Below, one piece after another: positions 7,734-14,837 of a stretch of 64,000 nt of DNA; position 1 is the first letter of the stretch; each line of letters begins with the position of its first letter. The position numbers and the translations under genes are program-made. The DNA is from Calditrichota bacterium (GTDB lineage Bacteria > Electryoneota > RPQS01). The stretch spans positions 1,054,001-1,118,000 of the forward strand of contig JACJWA010000001.1 of the NCBI GenBank assembly GCA_020637395.1. Reading direction: 5' to 3'. A model generated the notes under the pieces. That model ran no database searches. It had not been told where the DNA came from and saw only the letters and a list, made by a program, of their open reading frames with translations.

Positions 7734-9539
7734 ATGAGTGAACTAAACCCAACCTCCGTCACGGAAGAAACTGTGACGCCACCTGCGTATCAGGACGATG
7801 TTCTTTTCAAAGGCCGCAAGGTAAAGCGAGAAGAGCTTCCTGAAGAACGTCAGAAAATGACGCAAGAAGCGCAGGACCTTGCGAACCTCTATGCCAAACT
7901 GGTCATGGAGTATCGCGAGGGCGAAATCGTTCAGGGCAAAATCGTCTCCATCAGTGACAAAGAAGTTTCGATTGACATCGGCTTCAAGTCTGAAGGAACT
8001 GTCGCTCGCGACGAATTCGCAAACCTTGCCGATGTGAAGATCGGCGATGACGTCGAGGTATTCCTCGATCGCGTGGAGGATCACAGCGGGCAGCTCTCCT
8101 TGTCGAAGCGCAAAGCGGACTTCATGAAGACATGGGAGCGGATCCAGAGCATCTTTGACAATGCCGAGATCGTTACGGGCACGATTCTGCGCCGAATCAA
8201 AGGCGGTTTTGTGGCCAACATCATGACGGTCGAAGCATTCCTGCCCGGTTCTCAGATAGACGTTCACCCCGTGCGCGACTTTGACGCGCTTGTGGGTCGA
8301 GACATGGAATTCAGAATTGTTAAGCTTAATGACGCTCGCAAGAACATCGTTGTGTCGCGCAAGGTCATCATCGAGGAAAGCCTGAAGGGCGTTCGCGAAA
8401 AGATTCTTGCCGAGCTTCAGGTTGGCGATGTCATGGAAGGCACCGCGAAGAACATCACGGACTTCGGTGTCTTCGTGGACTTGGGCGGCGTGGATGGACT
8501 TCTGCATATCACGGATCTCTCTTGGGGCCGCGTGAGCCATCCTTCAGAAGTCGTGCAGCTTGATCAAAAGCTCACGGTCAAGGTTTTGGACTACGACCGC
8601 GAGCGCCAGAGAATCTCTGTTGGACTCAAGCAGCTGCAGCCGCATCCGTGGGACGGAGTGGACGAGAAGTATCCGGTCGGTGCAAAGGTACGCGGCAAGG
8701 TTGTTTCGATTGCCCGCTATGGTGCCTTTGTGGAGATTGAAAAGGGCCTCGAAGGTCTTGTTCATATCTCGGAAATGAGCTGGACGCAGCACGTCAAGCA
8801 TCCGTCGGCATTGCTCTCCGTGGGTGATGAGGTCGAAGTTGTGATCCTGAACATTGACAAGGAAGGCCGCAAGATCTCGCTCGGTATGAAGCAGATCGAG
8901 CCGGATCCGTGGGAAAACCTTGAAATGAAGTATGCGCCGGGCTCCCGCCATGCCGGTAAGGTTCGCGATCTCGTGCCCTTTGGCGCGTTCGTGGAATTGG
9001 AAGACGGAATTGACGGGCTGGTGCATATTTCCGACTTGTCCTGGACCAAGAGAGTGCGCCATCCAGGCGAGATTCTTCAGAAAGGCGAAGAAGTCGAGGT
9101 TATTGTGCTGGGCTTCGATCGCAGCGAACGGAGAATTGCCCTTGGACTCAAGCAGGCTCAGGTAAATCCATGGGATGAGTTTGAGACTCTCTACGTGGTC
9201 GGCGCTCAGACGACCGGCACGGTGACCAGAGTTATGGACAAGGGGGTGATCGTTGAGCTTCCTCGTGAAGTTGAAGGATTCGTGCCCGCCAGCCAATTGA
9301 AGCGCATCACGAAGGGCGGCAAGCAGTCCGTCAATGTCGGCGACGAGATTGCTCTGGAAGTGATTGAGTTCGACCGCGAGAACAAGAAGATCATTCTTGC
9401 CGCGCAGGCCCCTGAAGGCGGGGAGGAAGAACTTGATCAGGAGACCCGCGAAAAATACATCGTCGGTGAAGGCGAAACCTCTTCCGACATTGATGATGTT
9501 TCGGATGTTGATTCGGAGGCTCCGCCCGCGACAGAATGA
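7734..9539 (+). CDS. rpsA: 30S ribosomal protein S1, six S1 domains
   Basis: A 601-residue RNA-binding protein of the small subunit that delivers mRNA to the ribosome. Six S1/OB-fold repeats are visible. The first begins REGEIVQGKIVSISDKEVSI, the second is divergent (IVTGTILRRIKGGFVANI), and domains three to five carry the classic pattern FGVFVDLGGVDGLLHITDLSW or close variants. The sixth (TTGTVTRVMDKGVIVELP) is divergent, and an acidic tail follows. The start at 7734 follows a strong GGGGG-type ribosome site. The 71-nt gap before it holds no clear promoter; a short TGCCC/GGGCA inverted repeat there is weak. It overlaps mtaB by 4 nt. Confidence 0.95.
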   Translation: MSELNPTSVTEETVTPPAYQDDVLFKGRKVKREELPEERQKMTQEAQDLANLYAKLVMEYREGEIVQGKIVSISDKEVSIDIGFKSEGTVARDEFANLADVKIGDDVEVFLDRVEDHSGQLSLSKRKADFMKTWERIQSIFDNAEIVTGTILRRIKGGFVANIMTVEAFLPGSQIDVHPVRDFDALVGRDMEFRIVKLNDARKNIVVSRKVIIEESLKGVREKILAELQVGDVMEGTAKNITDFGVFVDLGGVDGLLHITDLSWGRVSHPSEVVQLDQKLTVKVLDYDRERQRISVGLKQLQPHPWDGVDEKYPVGAKVRGKVVSIARYGAFVEIEKGLEGLVHISEMSWTQHVKHPSALLSVGDEVEVVILNIDKEGRKISLGMKQIEPDPWENLEMKYAPGSRHAGKVRDLVPFGAFVELEDGIDGLVHISDLSWTKRVRHPGEILQKGEEVEVIVLGFDRSERRIALGLKQAQVNPWDEFETLYVVGAQTTGTVTRVMDKGVIVELPREVEGFVPASQLKRITKGGKQSVNVGDEIALEVIEFDRENKKIILAAQAPEGGEEELDQETREKYIVGEGETSSDIDDVSDVDSEAPPATE

Positions 9540-10837
9540 CCCCTTTGCCTTCTGCGGGTACGCGCCGCGTCTTCGTGCAAACTCTGGGCTGCAAGCTGAA
9601 TCAGTACGACAGCGAAATGCTGTTGACGCAGCTGCGCGCGGAGGGTTATCGAGATTCGGAGTCGCCGCAGAATGCAGATTTGATTGTGGTCAACACTTGC
9701 GCTGTGACAGACATCGCTGAACGAAAGGGCCGCGCGGCAATCCGCGCGGCCCTTCGTCAAAATCCCGATGCCGATGTCGTAGCTTCCGGTTGCCAGGCTG
9801 AACGATCTCCGGAGTCTCTGCTTCGTGCCGGCGCGCACAAGGTCGTTGGCAACCGCGAAAAGGAACATTTCCTTTTAGCAATAGGTTCCGATCTTGCCGT
9901 AGTGGCTGGCGGTGTCCGGAAGAATGAGCCTTGGTCGGACGGCACGATGATTCACGGTCTGACCGGGCGAACGAGAGCGTTCCTAAAAGTGCAGGACGGC
10001 TGCTCGCAGCACTGCACCTACTGTATCGTTCCGCAGTTGCGGGGCAAAGGACGCAGCCTTGCAGTTTCAGAGGCAGTTGATCGTGCGCGCAAGCTTGTTG
10101 ACCATGGGGTAAAGGAGATTGTCGTAACGGGAGTCGCTCTGGGGACGTATGGCTTTGACTCCGGTTCCACGGACCAACTGCCAGACCTGATCCAAGCACT
10201 GTCATCAGTTTGCGGTTCAGTGCGTCTTCGATTGGGCAGCGTGGAACCGTGGGCCGTGACGGAGCGTTTTCTTGATATCGTTGCCGATTCCGACAATGTT
10301 TGTCCGCACCTCCATTTGCCGTTTCAGAGCGCATGTGACGACGTGCTTCACCGGATGAACCGCAGGTACACTGTGAAGCACCTGAACTGGATTCTTGAAT
10401 ATGCGTTCTCACTTCGGAGTGACTGGGGTATTGGCGCGGATATCATCGTCGGCTTTCCGGGAGAAACTCGTGAACAGTTTCTTGAGACGAAACGGTACCT
10501 GGAAGAATCGCCAATTGCTTCGCTGCACGTGTTTCCATTCAGCTCCCGACCAGGCACTTCTGCGGAAAAACTTGGGAACAGAGTGAAACGAGCGGAGGCC
10601 GACTCGCGAGCTGATGAGCTCCGAGTTCTATCGCGCTCTCTTCGCGAAGAGTTTCATCAGAAACAGATTGGGACACAGGTGGAGTGTATTGTTGAACAGC
10701 GCGGATCAGACCATTTTGTCTTTGGACACGCCCGCAACTACGCCGATGTCGCGCTTCCGCGCGGGACTTCGCATCATGGAGCTCTTGTGAGAGCCACTGT
10801 GCAGCGGGCAGATGCAGACTTTCTTTACTGTAACTAA
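9536..10837 (+). CDS. mtaB: tRNA N6-threonylcarbamoyladenosine(37) methylthiotransferase, MtaB type
   Basis: A radical-SAM enzyme that converts t6A37 to ms2t6A37 in tRNAs reading ANN codons. The N-terminal methylthiotransferase domain keeps its three cluster cysteines (Cys19 in FVQTLGCKLNQYDSE, Cys55 in NTCAVT, Cys86 in SGCQAE). The radical-SAM motif CSQHCTYC gives Cys156, Cys160 and Cys163. A C-terminal TRAM-like segment follows. The opening FVQTLGCKLNQYDSE favours MtaB over MiaB or RimO. It overlaps rpsA by 4 nt, so a tRNA decoding modification is co-expressed with ribosomal protein S1. Confidence 0.9.
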   Translation: MTPLPSAGTRRVFVQTLGCKLNQYDSEMLLTQLRAEGYRDSESPQNADLIVVNTCAVTDIAERKGRAAIRAALRQNPDADVVASGCQAERSPESLLRAGAHKVVGNREKEHFLLAIGSDLAVVAGGVRKNEPWSDGTMIHGLTGRTRAFLKVQDGCSQHCTYCIVPQLRGKGRSLAVSEAVDRARKLVDHGVKEIVVTGVALGTYGFDSGSTDQLPDLIQALSSVCGSVRLRLGSVEPWAVTERFLDIVADSDNVCPHLHLPFQSACDDVLHRMNRRYTVKHLNWILEYAFSLRSDWGIGADIIVGFPGETREQFLETKRYLEESPIASLHVFPFSSRPGTSAEKLGNRVKRAEADSRADELRVLSRSLREEFHQKQIGTQVECIVEQRGSDHFVFGHARNYADVALPRGTSHHGALVRATVQRADADFLYCN

Positions 10838-10851
10838 CTTTGAGAGTACTT

Positions 10852-12018
10852 ATGGCATTCCCAGAAGTCAATCGCCAGCGAATGATCGAGCTTTTCTTTG
10901 ATCTGGTTAAGATTGACAGCCCTTCCAAGCAGGAGCTTCCTGTTGCGGAGTACATTGAAAAGCTCTTAACTCCGCTCGGAGTCAAAATGTGGCGCGACGA
11001 TGCAGGCGTCAAAATCGGCGGAAACTGCGGTAATCTGCATGTCCGAATGCCGGCGCGAGATTCGAAGTCCGGTGCGGTGCTGTTCTCTTCGCACATGGAT
11101 ACCGTCATGCCCGGTTTGGGAATCAAGCCGAAACTTGATGGTGATGTCATTCGCTCCGACGGAACGACCGTGCTCGGCGCAGACGACAAGGCCGGAGTAA
11201 CCGCGATCATTGAAATGCTTCGCTGTCTGCACGAATCGGACATGCCGCACGGACCCGTCGAAGTGATTTTTGATGTCGCAGAGGAAATCGGCTTGATGGG
11301 TGCGAATGAGGTGGACCTGTCGCAGGTGGAATCGAAGTATGCGATCGTTCTGGACGGCGAAGAAATGGATCAGATCATTTACAAGTCGCCGAGCGCCAAT
11401 CGCATGTTCTACGAGATCGAAGGGATAGCGGCGCACGCCGGGATGAGACCTGAGAACGGCATTTCCGCGATTGAGGTCTTCGCCGAAGCGGTTTCGCACA
11501 TGAAACTTGGCAGACTCGACGATGAGACCACAGCCAACATCGGAACGGTTGAAGGTGGACGCGCCACGAACATTGTGGCGGATCACCTTACCGCGCGTGC
11601 GGAAGTGCGCAGCCACTCTGTTGAAAAGCTTGAGGCACAGACGAAATCCATGAGTGATGCGTTTCACGCCGCAGTCAAGAAGTTCGAGCGAGTCATTGAC
11701 GGCAAACCGCGTCAGGTGGTTTTCAAAGAGACGATCAAGCGAGAGTTCACAGCCATGCACGTTGCGACGGATTCCGTCCCGTTTAGAGTTGTGTCCGAGG
11801 CCGGGCTGGCAATCGGCTTGAACATGCGACCGCTTGCGATGGGCGGAGGCACCAACGCGAACGTGTACAATGAAAAAGGACTTCCTGCCGTTGTCGTAGG
11901 GTGCGGTATGAAGGAAGAGCACACCACGAGTGAGCATCTTCTTGTGGATGATCTTGTCATGGCCGCGCGCCTCTGTCTTTCGATACTTGCCAAGAATCAC
12001 GAGCGCGGGGACTCGTAG
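10852..12018 (+). CDS. M20-family zinc peptidase (PepT-like)
   Basis: A metallo-aminopeptidase of 388 residues resembling the tripeptidase T / PepT2 group. Metal-site residues follow the family order: His81 in SSHMDTV, Asp111 in GADDKAG, Glu144-Glu145 in AEEIG, Asp168 in VLDGE, and the C-terminal His in EEHTTSEH. A dimerisation domain lies at about 185-300. I choose the ATG at 10852; an in-frame TTG at 10840 would add four residues (the chosen start is MAFPEVNRQ). There is no obvious signal peptide, so it probably trims short peptides in the cytoplasm. Exact substrate preference is not readable. Confidence 0.85.
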   Translation: MAFPEVNRQRMIELFFDLVKIDSPSKQELPVAEYIEKLLTPLGVKMWRDDAGVKIGGNCGNLHVRMPARDSKSGAVLFSSHMDTVMPGLGIKPKLDGDVIRSDGTTVLGADDKAGVTAIIEMLRCLHESDMPHGPVEVIFDVAEEIGLMGANEVDLSQVESKYAIVLDGEEMDQIIYKSPSANRMFYEIEGIAAHAGMRPENGISAIEVFAEAVSHMKLGRLDDETTANIGTVEGGRATNIVADHLTARAEVRSHSVEKLEAQTKSMSDAFHAAVKKFERVIDGKPRQVVFKETIKREFTAMHVATDSVPFRVVSEAGLAIGLNMRPLAMGGGTNANVYNEKGLPAVVVGCGMKEEHTTSEHLLVDDLVMAARLCLSILAKNHERGDS

Positions 12019-12040
12019 TACAAGCCGCTTTCGACTATGA

Positions 12041-12075
12041 ACCCCTCTGCCAGAGATGGCGGAGGGGTCGTTTAT
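12041..12075 (+). terminator. Intrinsic terminator-like hairpin before guaB
   Basis: ACCCCTC-T-GCC (12041-12051) pairs with GGC-G-GAGGGGT (12058-12068) around a six-base loop, with one T/G opposition. The following CGTTTA is only a weak U-tract. It would close the rpsA-mtaB-peptidase unit; no convincing guaB promoter is visible between it and 12110. Confidence 0.5.
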
Positions 12076-12109
12076 CGGCACCCTCAATTCATCATCAAAC
12101 GGATGATTC

Positions 12110-13591
12110 ATGAAGATGCAATCTGGACGTATTCTGGGAATTGGTTTGACTTACGACGATGTGCTGCTTATCCCGGCACAGTCTGACGTTCTGCCTTCGG
12201 AAGTGGATGTAAGCAGTCGTTTCAGCAGAAACATCGCGATGAAGATTCCGCTTGTTTCAGCGGCGATGGACACCGTCTCGGAAGCCGAGCTCTGCATTGC
12301 TTTGGCAAGGCAAGGGGGGATCGGCGTGATTCACAAGAACATGTCTCCTGAGGAGCAGGCGGCCGAGGTGGATCGAGTCAAGCGCAGCGAATCTGCCGTG
12401 ATCTACGAACCTTATACGCTTCCACCGAGCGCGACTCTTGCCGACGCGCAGGCGCTGAAACGAGCCAAGGGCGTCAGCGGAATTCCTGTTGTTTCAAGTG
12501 ACGGCACTCTGGAAGGCATCATTACGGATCGTGACATGCGGTTCGAATCCGACTTGAGCACGCCTGTGACCAAACTGATGACGACTCGTGATCGGTTGGT
12601 GACTGCTCCACTCAAGACCGACTTGGTTCTGGCGGAGCAGATACTACAGAAGCACAGGATTGAGAAGCTGCTGCTGCTGAGCGACTCAGGGAAACTTGCA
12701 GGACTCGTAACCGTGAAGGATATTCAGAAGCGCAGCCAGTTTCCGAATGCCTGCAAAGATGAGGAAGGGAGACTGCGAGTCGCTGCGGCGGTGGGAATTG
12801 GAAGCGATGCTGAACGCCGCGCGGAGCTGCTTGCAGAAGCAGATGTGGACGCATTCGTAGTGGATTCCGCGCACGGTCATTCAAAAAATGTGCTGGCCAC
12901 TGTCGAAAAACTGCGCACGCTGTTCCCCGAGATTGATATCGTTGCAGGAAACATCGTGACGGCGGAGGGCGCCAAGGCGCTGGTTGCCGCAGGCGCGGAC
13001 GCGGTCAAGGTCGGAGTCGGACCGGGTTCAATCTGTACGACACGGGTTGTTGCCGGAGTGGGGGTGCCGCAGGTGACGGCGGTCATGTGGGTGGTAGAGG
13101 CGGTCGCTGAACAGGGAATTCCCGTCGTCGCCGATGGAGGCATCCGTTACTCCGGCGACATCGCAAAGGCTCTCGCCTCCGGCGCATCATCAGTAATGAT
13201 TGGAAGCCTGTTCGCGGGAACAGAGGAGAGCCCAGGGGAAACGGTTCTCGTGGAGGGGAGGAGCTACAAACTCTTCAGAGGAATGGGGTCTATCGGAGCG
13301 ATGAAGAAGGGGTCTGCTGACCGCTATTTCCAGTCAGCTTCTGAGGCGAGTGGGAAATTCGTTCCCGAGGGAATCGAAGGTAAGGTTCCGTACAAGGGGA
13401 AGTTAGCTGATACGGTCTTTCAGCTTGTCGGGGGCATCAGAGCTTCGATGGGCTACTGTGGGGTCCGGACAATTCCCGAAATGCAAACCGAAACGCATTT
13501 CATAGAGGCAACTTCTGCGGGATTTCTCGAAAGCCACCCGCATGACGTTTCCATCGTGCAGGAAGCTCCCAACTATTCCCGACCCAAGTAG
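12110..13591 (+). CDS. guaB: Inosine-5'-monophosphate dehydrogenase
   Basis: Catalyses the NAD-dependent oxidation of IMP to XMP, the committed step to GMP. The TIM-barrel is split by a pair of CBS domains at about residues 100-210. The catalytic loop GPGSICTTR places the nucleophile at Cys309, and the phosphate-binding ADGGIRYSGD and the flap/Arg-Tyr region (GMGSIGAMKKGSADRYFQ) are intact. The length of 493 residues is normal. The ATG at 12110 has no clear Shine-Dalgarno sequence; a second ATG lies two codons on. The gene stands alone between a terminator and the convergent rpsT. Confidence 0.97.
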   Translation: MKMQSGRILGIGLTYDDVLLIPAQSDVLPSEVDVSSRFSRNIAMKIPLVSAAMDTVSEAELCIALARQGGIGVIHKNMSPEEQAAEVDRVKRSESAVIYEPYTLPPSATLADAQALKRAKGVSGIPVVSSDGTLEGIITDRDMRFESDLSTPVTKLMTTRDRLVTAPLKTDLVLAEQILQKHRIEKLLLLSDSGKLAGLVTVKDIQKRSQFPNACKDEEGRLRVAAAVGIGSDAERRAELLAEADVDAFVVDSAHGHSKNVLATVEKLRTLFPEIDIVAGNIVTAEGAKALVAAGADAVKVGVGPGSICTTRVVAGVGVPQVTAVMWVVEAVAEQGIPVVADGGIRYSGDIAKALASGASSVMIGSLFAGTEESPGETVLVEGRSYKLFRGMGSIGAMKKGSADRYFQSASEASGKFVPEGIEGKVPYKGKLADTVFQLVGGIRASMGYCGVRTIPEMQTETHFIEATSAGFLESHPHDVSIVQEAPNYSRPK

Positions 13592-13603
13592 TTTAGCAGG
13601 CAC

Positions 13604-13666
13604 AAAAAAAGAGCCGGTGAATTTGCTGTGGCAGGAGGGGGACGATTGCCACGAGCTCACCGGCTC
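13604..13666 (-). terminator. Strong intrinsic terminator of rpsT in the guaB/rpsT convergent gap
   Basis: GAGCCGGTGA (13611-13620) pairs with TCACCGGCTC (13657-13666). An inner helix of GCT plus GTGGCA (13625-13633) pairs with TGCCAC plus AGC (13647-13656), with a 4-nt bulge and one bulged G. The run of seven A residues at 13604-13610 is a seven-U tract when read on the minus strand. No T-run follows on the plus strand, so it works for rpsT rather than for guaB. Confidence 0.8.
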
Positions 13667-13685
13667 GGCGGGGGCGAGGTAAGTA

Positions 13686-13943
13686 TTAAGAATTCAGAGA
13701 ATTGGAATGGCGAGCGAGGCGCGCTTTGCGTCGGGCTGCTGTCCGGCGGTGCAGAATTCCCTTGGCCGTCATCCGATCCAAGACCTCATAGGCATTCTTC
13801 AACTGTTCCAGGGAATTCACCTTATCCTCAGTAATGAGGACACGCTTTTCGGCCGTGCGGCAACGGGAACGATCCCGACGGTTTCGCTCGTTCGCCTTTG
13901 CGGACGTCCGCATTCTCTTCTCACAAGACTTGTGTTGTGGCAT
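13686..13943 (-). CDS. rpsT: 30S ribosomal protein S20
   Basis: A small basic protein (85 residues) that binds 16S rRNA in the body of the 30S subunit. Family features are the N-terminal H-K-S-x-x-K-R-x-R-T-S pattern (HKSCEKRMRTSAKANERNR), the long arginine-rich helix, and the C-terminal GILHRRTAARRKARLARHSN segment. It is the only minus-strand gene in the window, lying between guaB and the cobB-type sirtuin gene. Its strong terminator follows at 13666-13604. No clear Shine-Dalgarno sequence precedes the ATG, and the promoter must lie within 13944-14060. Confidence 0.92.
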   Translation of the reverse strand: MPQHKSCEKRMRTSAKANERNRRDRSRCRTAEKRVLITEDKVNSLEQLKNAYEVLDRMTAKGILHRRTAARRKARLARHSNSLNS

Positions 13944-14075
13944 TCTGTCGAAAAATTCTTATCTTGTTGATATTCCTACTGCAAGGCCAGATGTTGGCCA
14001 ATACTCACGGGGAACTACTCCCCTGAAGTGCCGCAATATAAACAAGACTCAACAGAAAGTCAAGTGAACGATTTC

Positions 14076-14837
14076 ATGCTGCCCCAGTCCCTTAGCGAAT
14101 CACTTGGCAAATTGGGGCGAATTGCAGTCCTGACAGGGGCTGGCATTTCTGCTGATTCCGGATTGGGAACGTTTCGCGGCAAGGATGGAATCTGGAACAA
14201 GATGCGGCCTGAAGAGTTGGCCAGTATGGAAGGCTTCCTGGCTAACCCGCAATTGGTTTGGGAATGGTACACCTACCGCAGATCACTCTTGGCCGCCGCA
14301 GAGCCTAACCCCGGTCACAAGGCCCTGGCGGAATGGCAGGGCATACATCCAGACTTCACTCTGATTACGCAGAACGTGGATGGACTACATCAGTTGGCTG
14401 GAAGCAAGAATGTTCTGGAGCTTCACGGAAGCATCAGGGTCAATCGCTGCTTGAATTGCGGATCAGAGACTGAAAACGAGCCGCAAGTTTTCAAGGATCA
14501 TGTTCCCTATTGTTCTTGCGGCGGAAGATTGCGGCCTGGCGTGGTCTGGTTTGGCGAAATGCTGTCGGAAGCCACTCTGACTTCCGCATTCGAAGCCGCG
14601 CAGACTTGCGACCTGTTCTTGACCATCGGTACCTCTGCGGCCGTTTATCCTGCGGCCTCGTTGCCGGAGATCGCGTCTGCACATGGCGCGGTTACGGTCG
14701 AAGTGAACATCGAAGAAACCGCATTCACACGCCTTGCGGACTTCCACTTTGCAGCTTCAGCGAGCGTCGCCGTTCCGATGCTGCTCGACGCCTGGCTTGT
14801 GCATCACCCATTGTCAATTTTAAGGCATGAAAAGTAG
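14076..14837 (+). CDS. cobB: Sirtuin NAD-dependent protein deacylase, class III type
   Basis: Removes acyl groups from lysine using NAD. Visible are the NAD-binding GAGISADSG (residues 21-29) and FRG, TQNVDGL (99-105), catalytic His117 in ELHGS, and a zinc site Cys125, Cys128, Cys146, Cys148 (CLNC then CSCG). The segment WYTYRR places Tyr65 and Arg68 in the Y-x-x-R pattern that in SIRT5 and E. coli CobB marks desuccinylase/demalonylase activity, an inference that fits the sucCD genes in the same window. The ATG at 14076 is preferred; a GTG at 14064 is an alternative. It is divergent from rpsT. Two small hairpins (13985-13999 and 14009-14023) lie upstream. It overlaps the next gene by 11 nt. 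Confidence 0.9.
   Translation: MLPQSLSESLGKLGRIAVLTGAGISADSGLGTFRGKDGIWNKMRPEELASMEGFLANPQLVWEWYTYRRSLLAAAEPNPGHKALAEWQGIHPDFTLITQNVDGLHQLAGSKNVLELHGSIRVNRCLNCGSETENEPQVFKDHVPYCSCGGRLRPGVVWFGEMLSEATLTSAFEAAQTCDLFLTIGTSAAVYPAASLPEIASAHGAVTVEVNIEETAFTRLADFHFAASASVAVPMLLDAWLVHHPLSILRHEK

Noticed and set aside
7743..8540. 265-codon open frame on the minus strand opposite rpsA
   Set aside because: It lies wholly antisense to a certain gene, has no family signature and no ribosome site; it is a by-product of codon bias.
10966..12111. 381-codon minus-strand open frame opposite the M20 peptidase gene
   Set aside because: Composition (His, Arg, Phe rich, no motif) is that of a reverse-complement shadow, and the plus-strand gene is secure.
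13956..13984. Possible rpsT promoter on the minus strand (TTGCAG, 17 nt, TAAGAA)
   Set aside because: The -10 box matches consensus at only three of six positions and would leave almost no leader; too weak to list as a feature.
13985..14023. Two small hairpins (GGCCA/TGGCC and GGGGA/TCCCC) before the sirtuin gene
   Set aside because: Stems of only five pairs, no T-run and no larger fold; could be chance.
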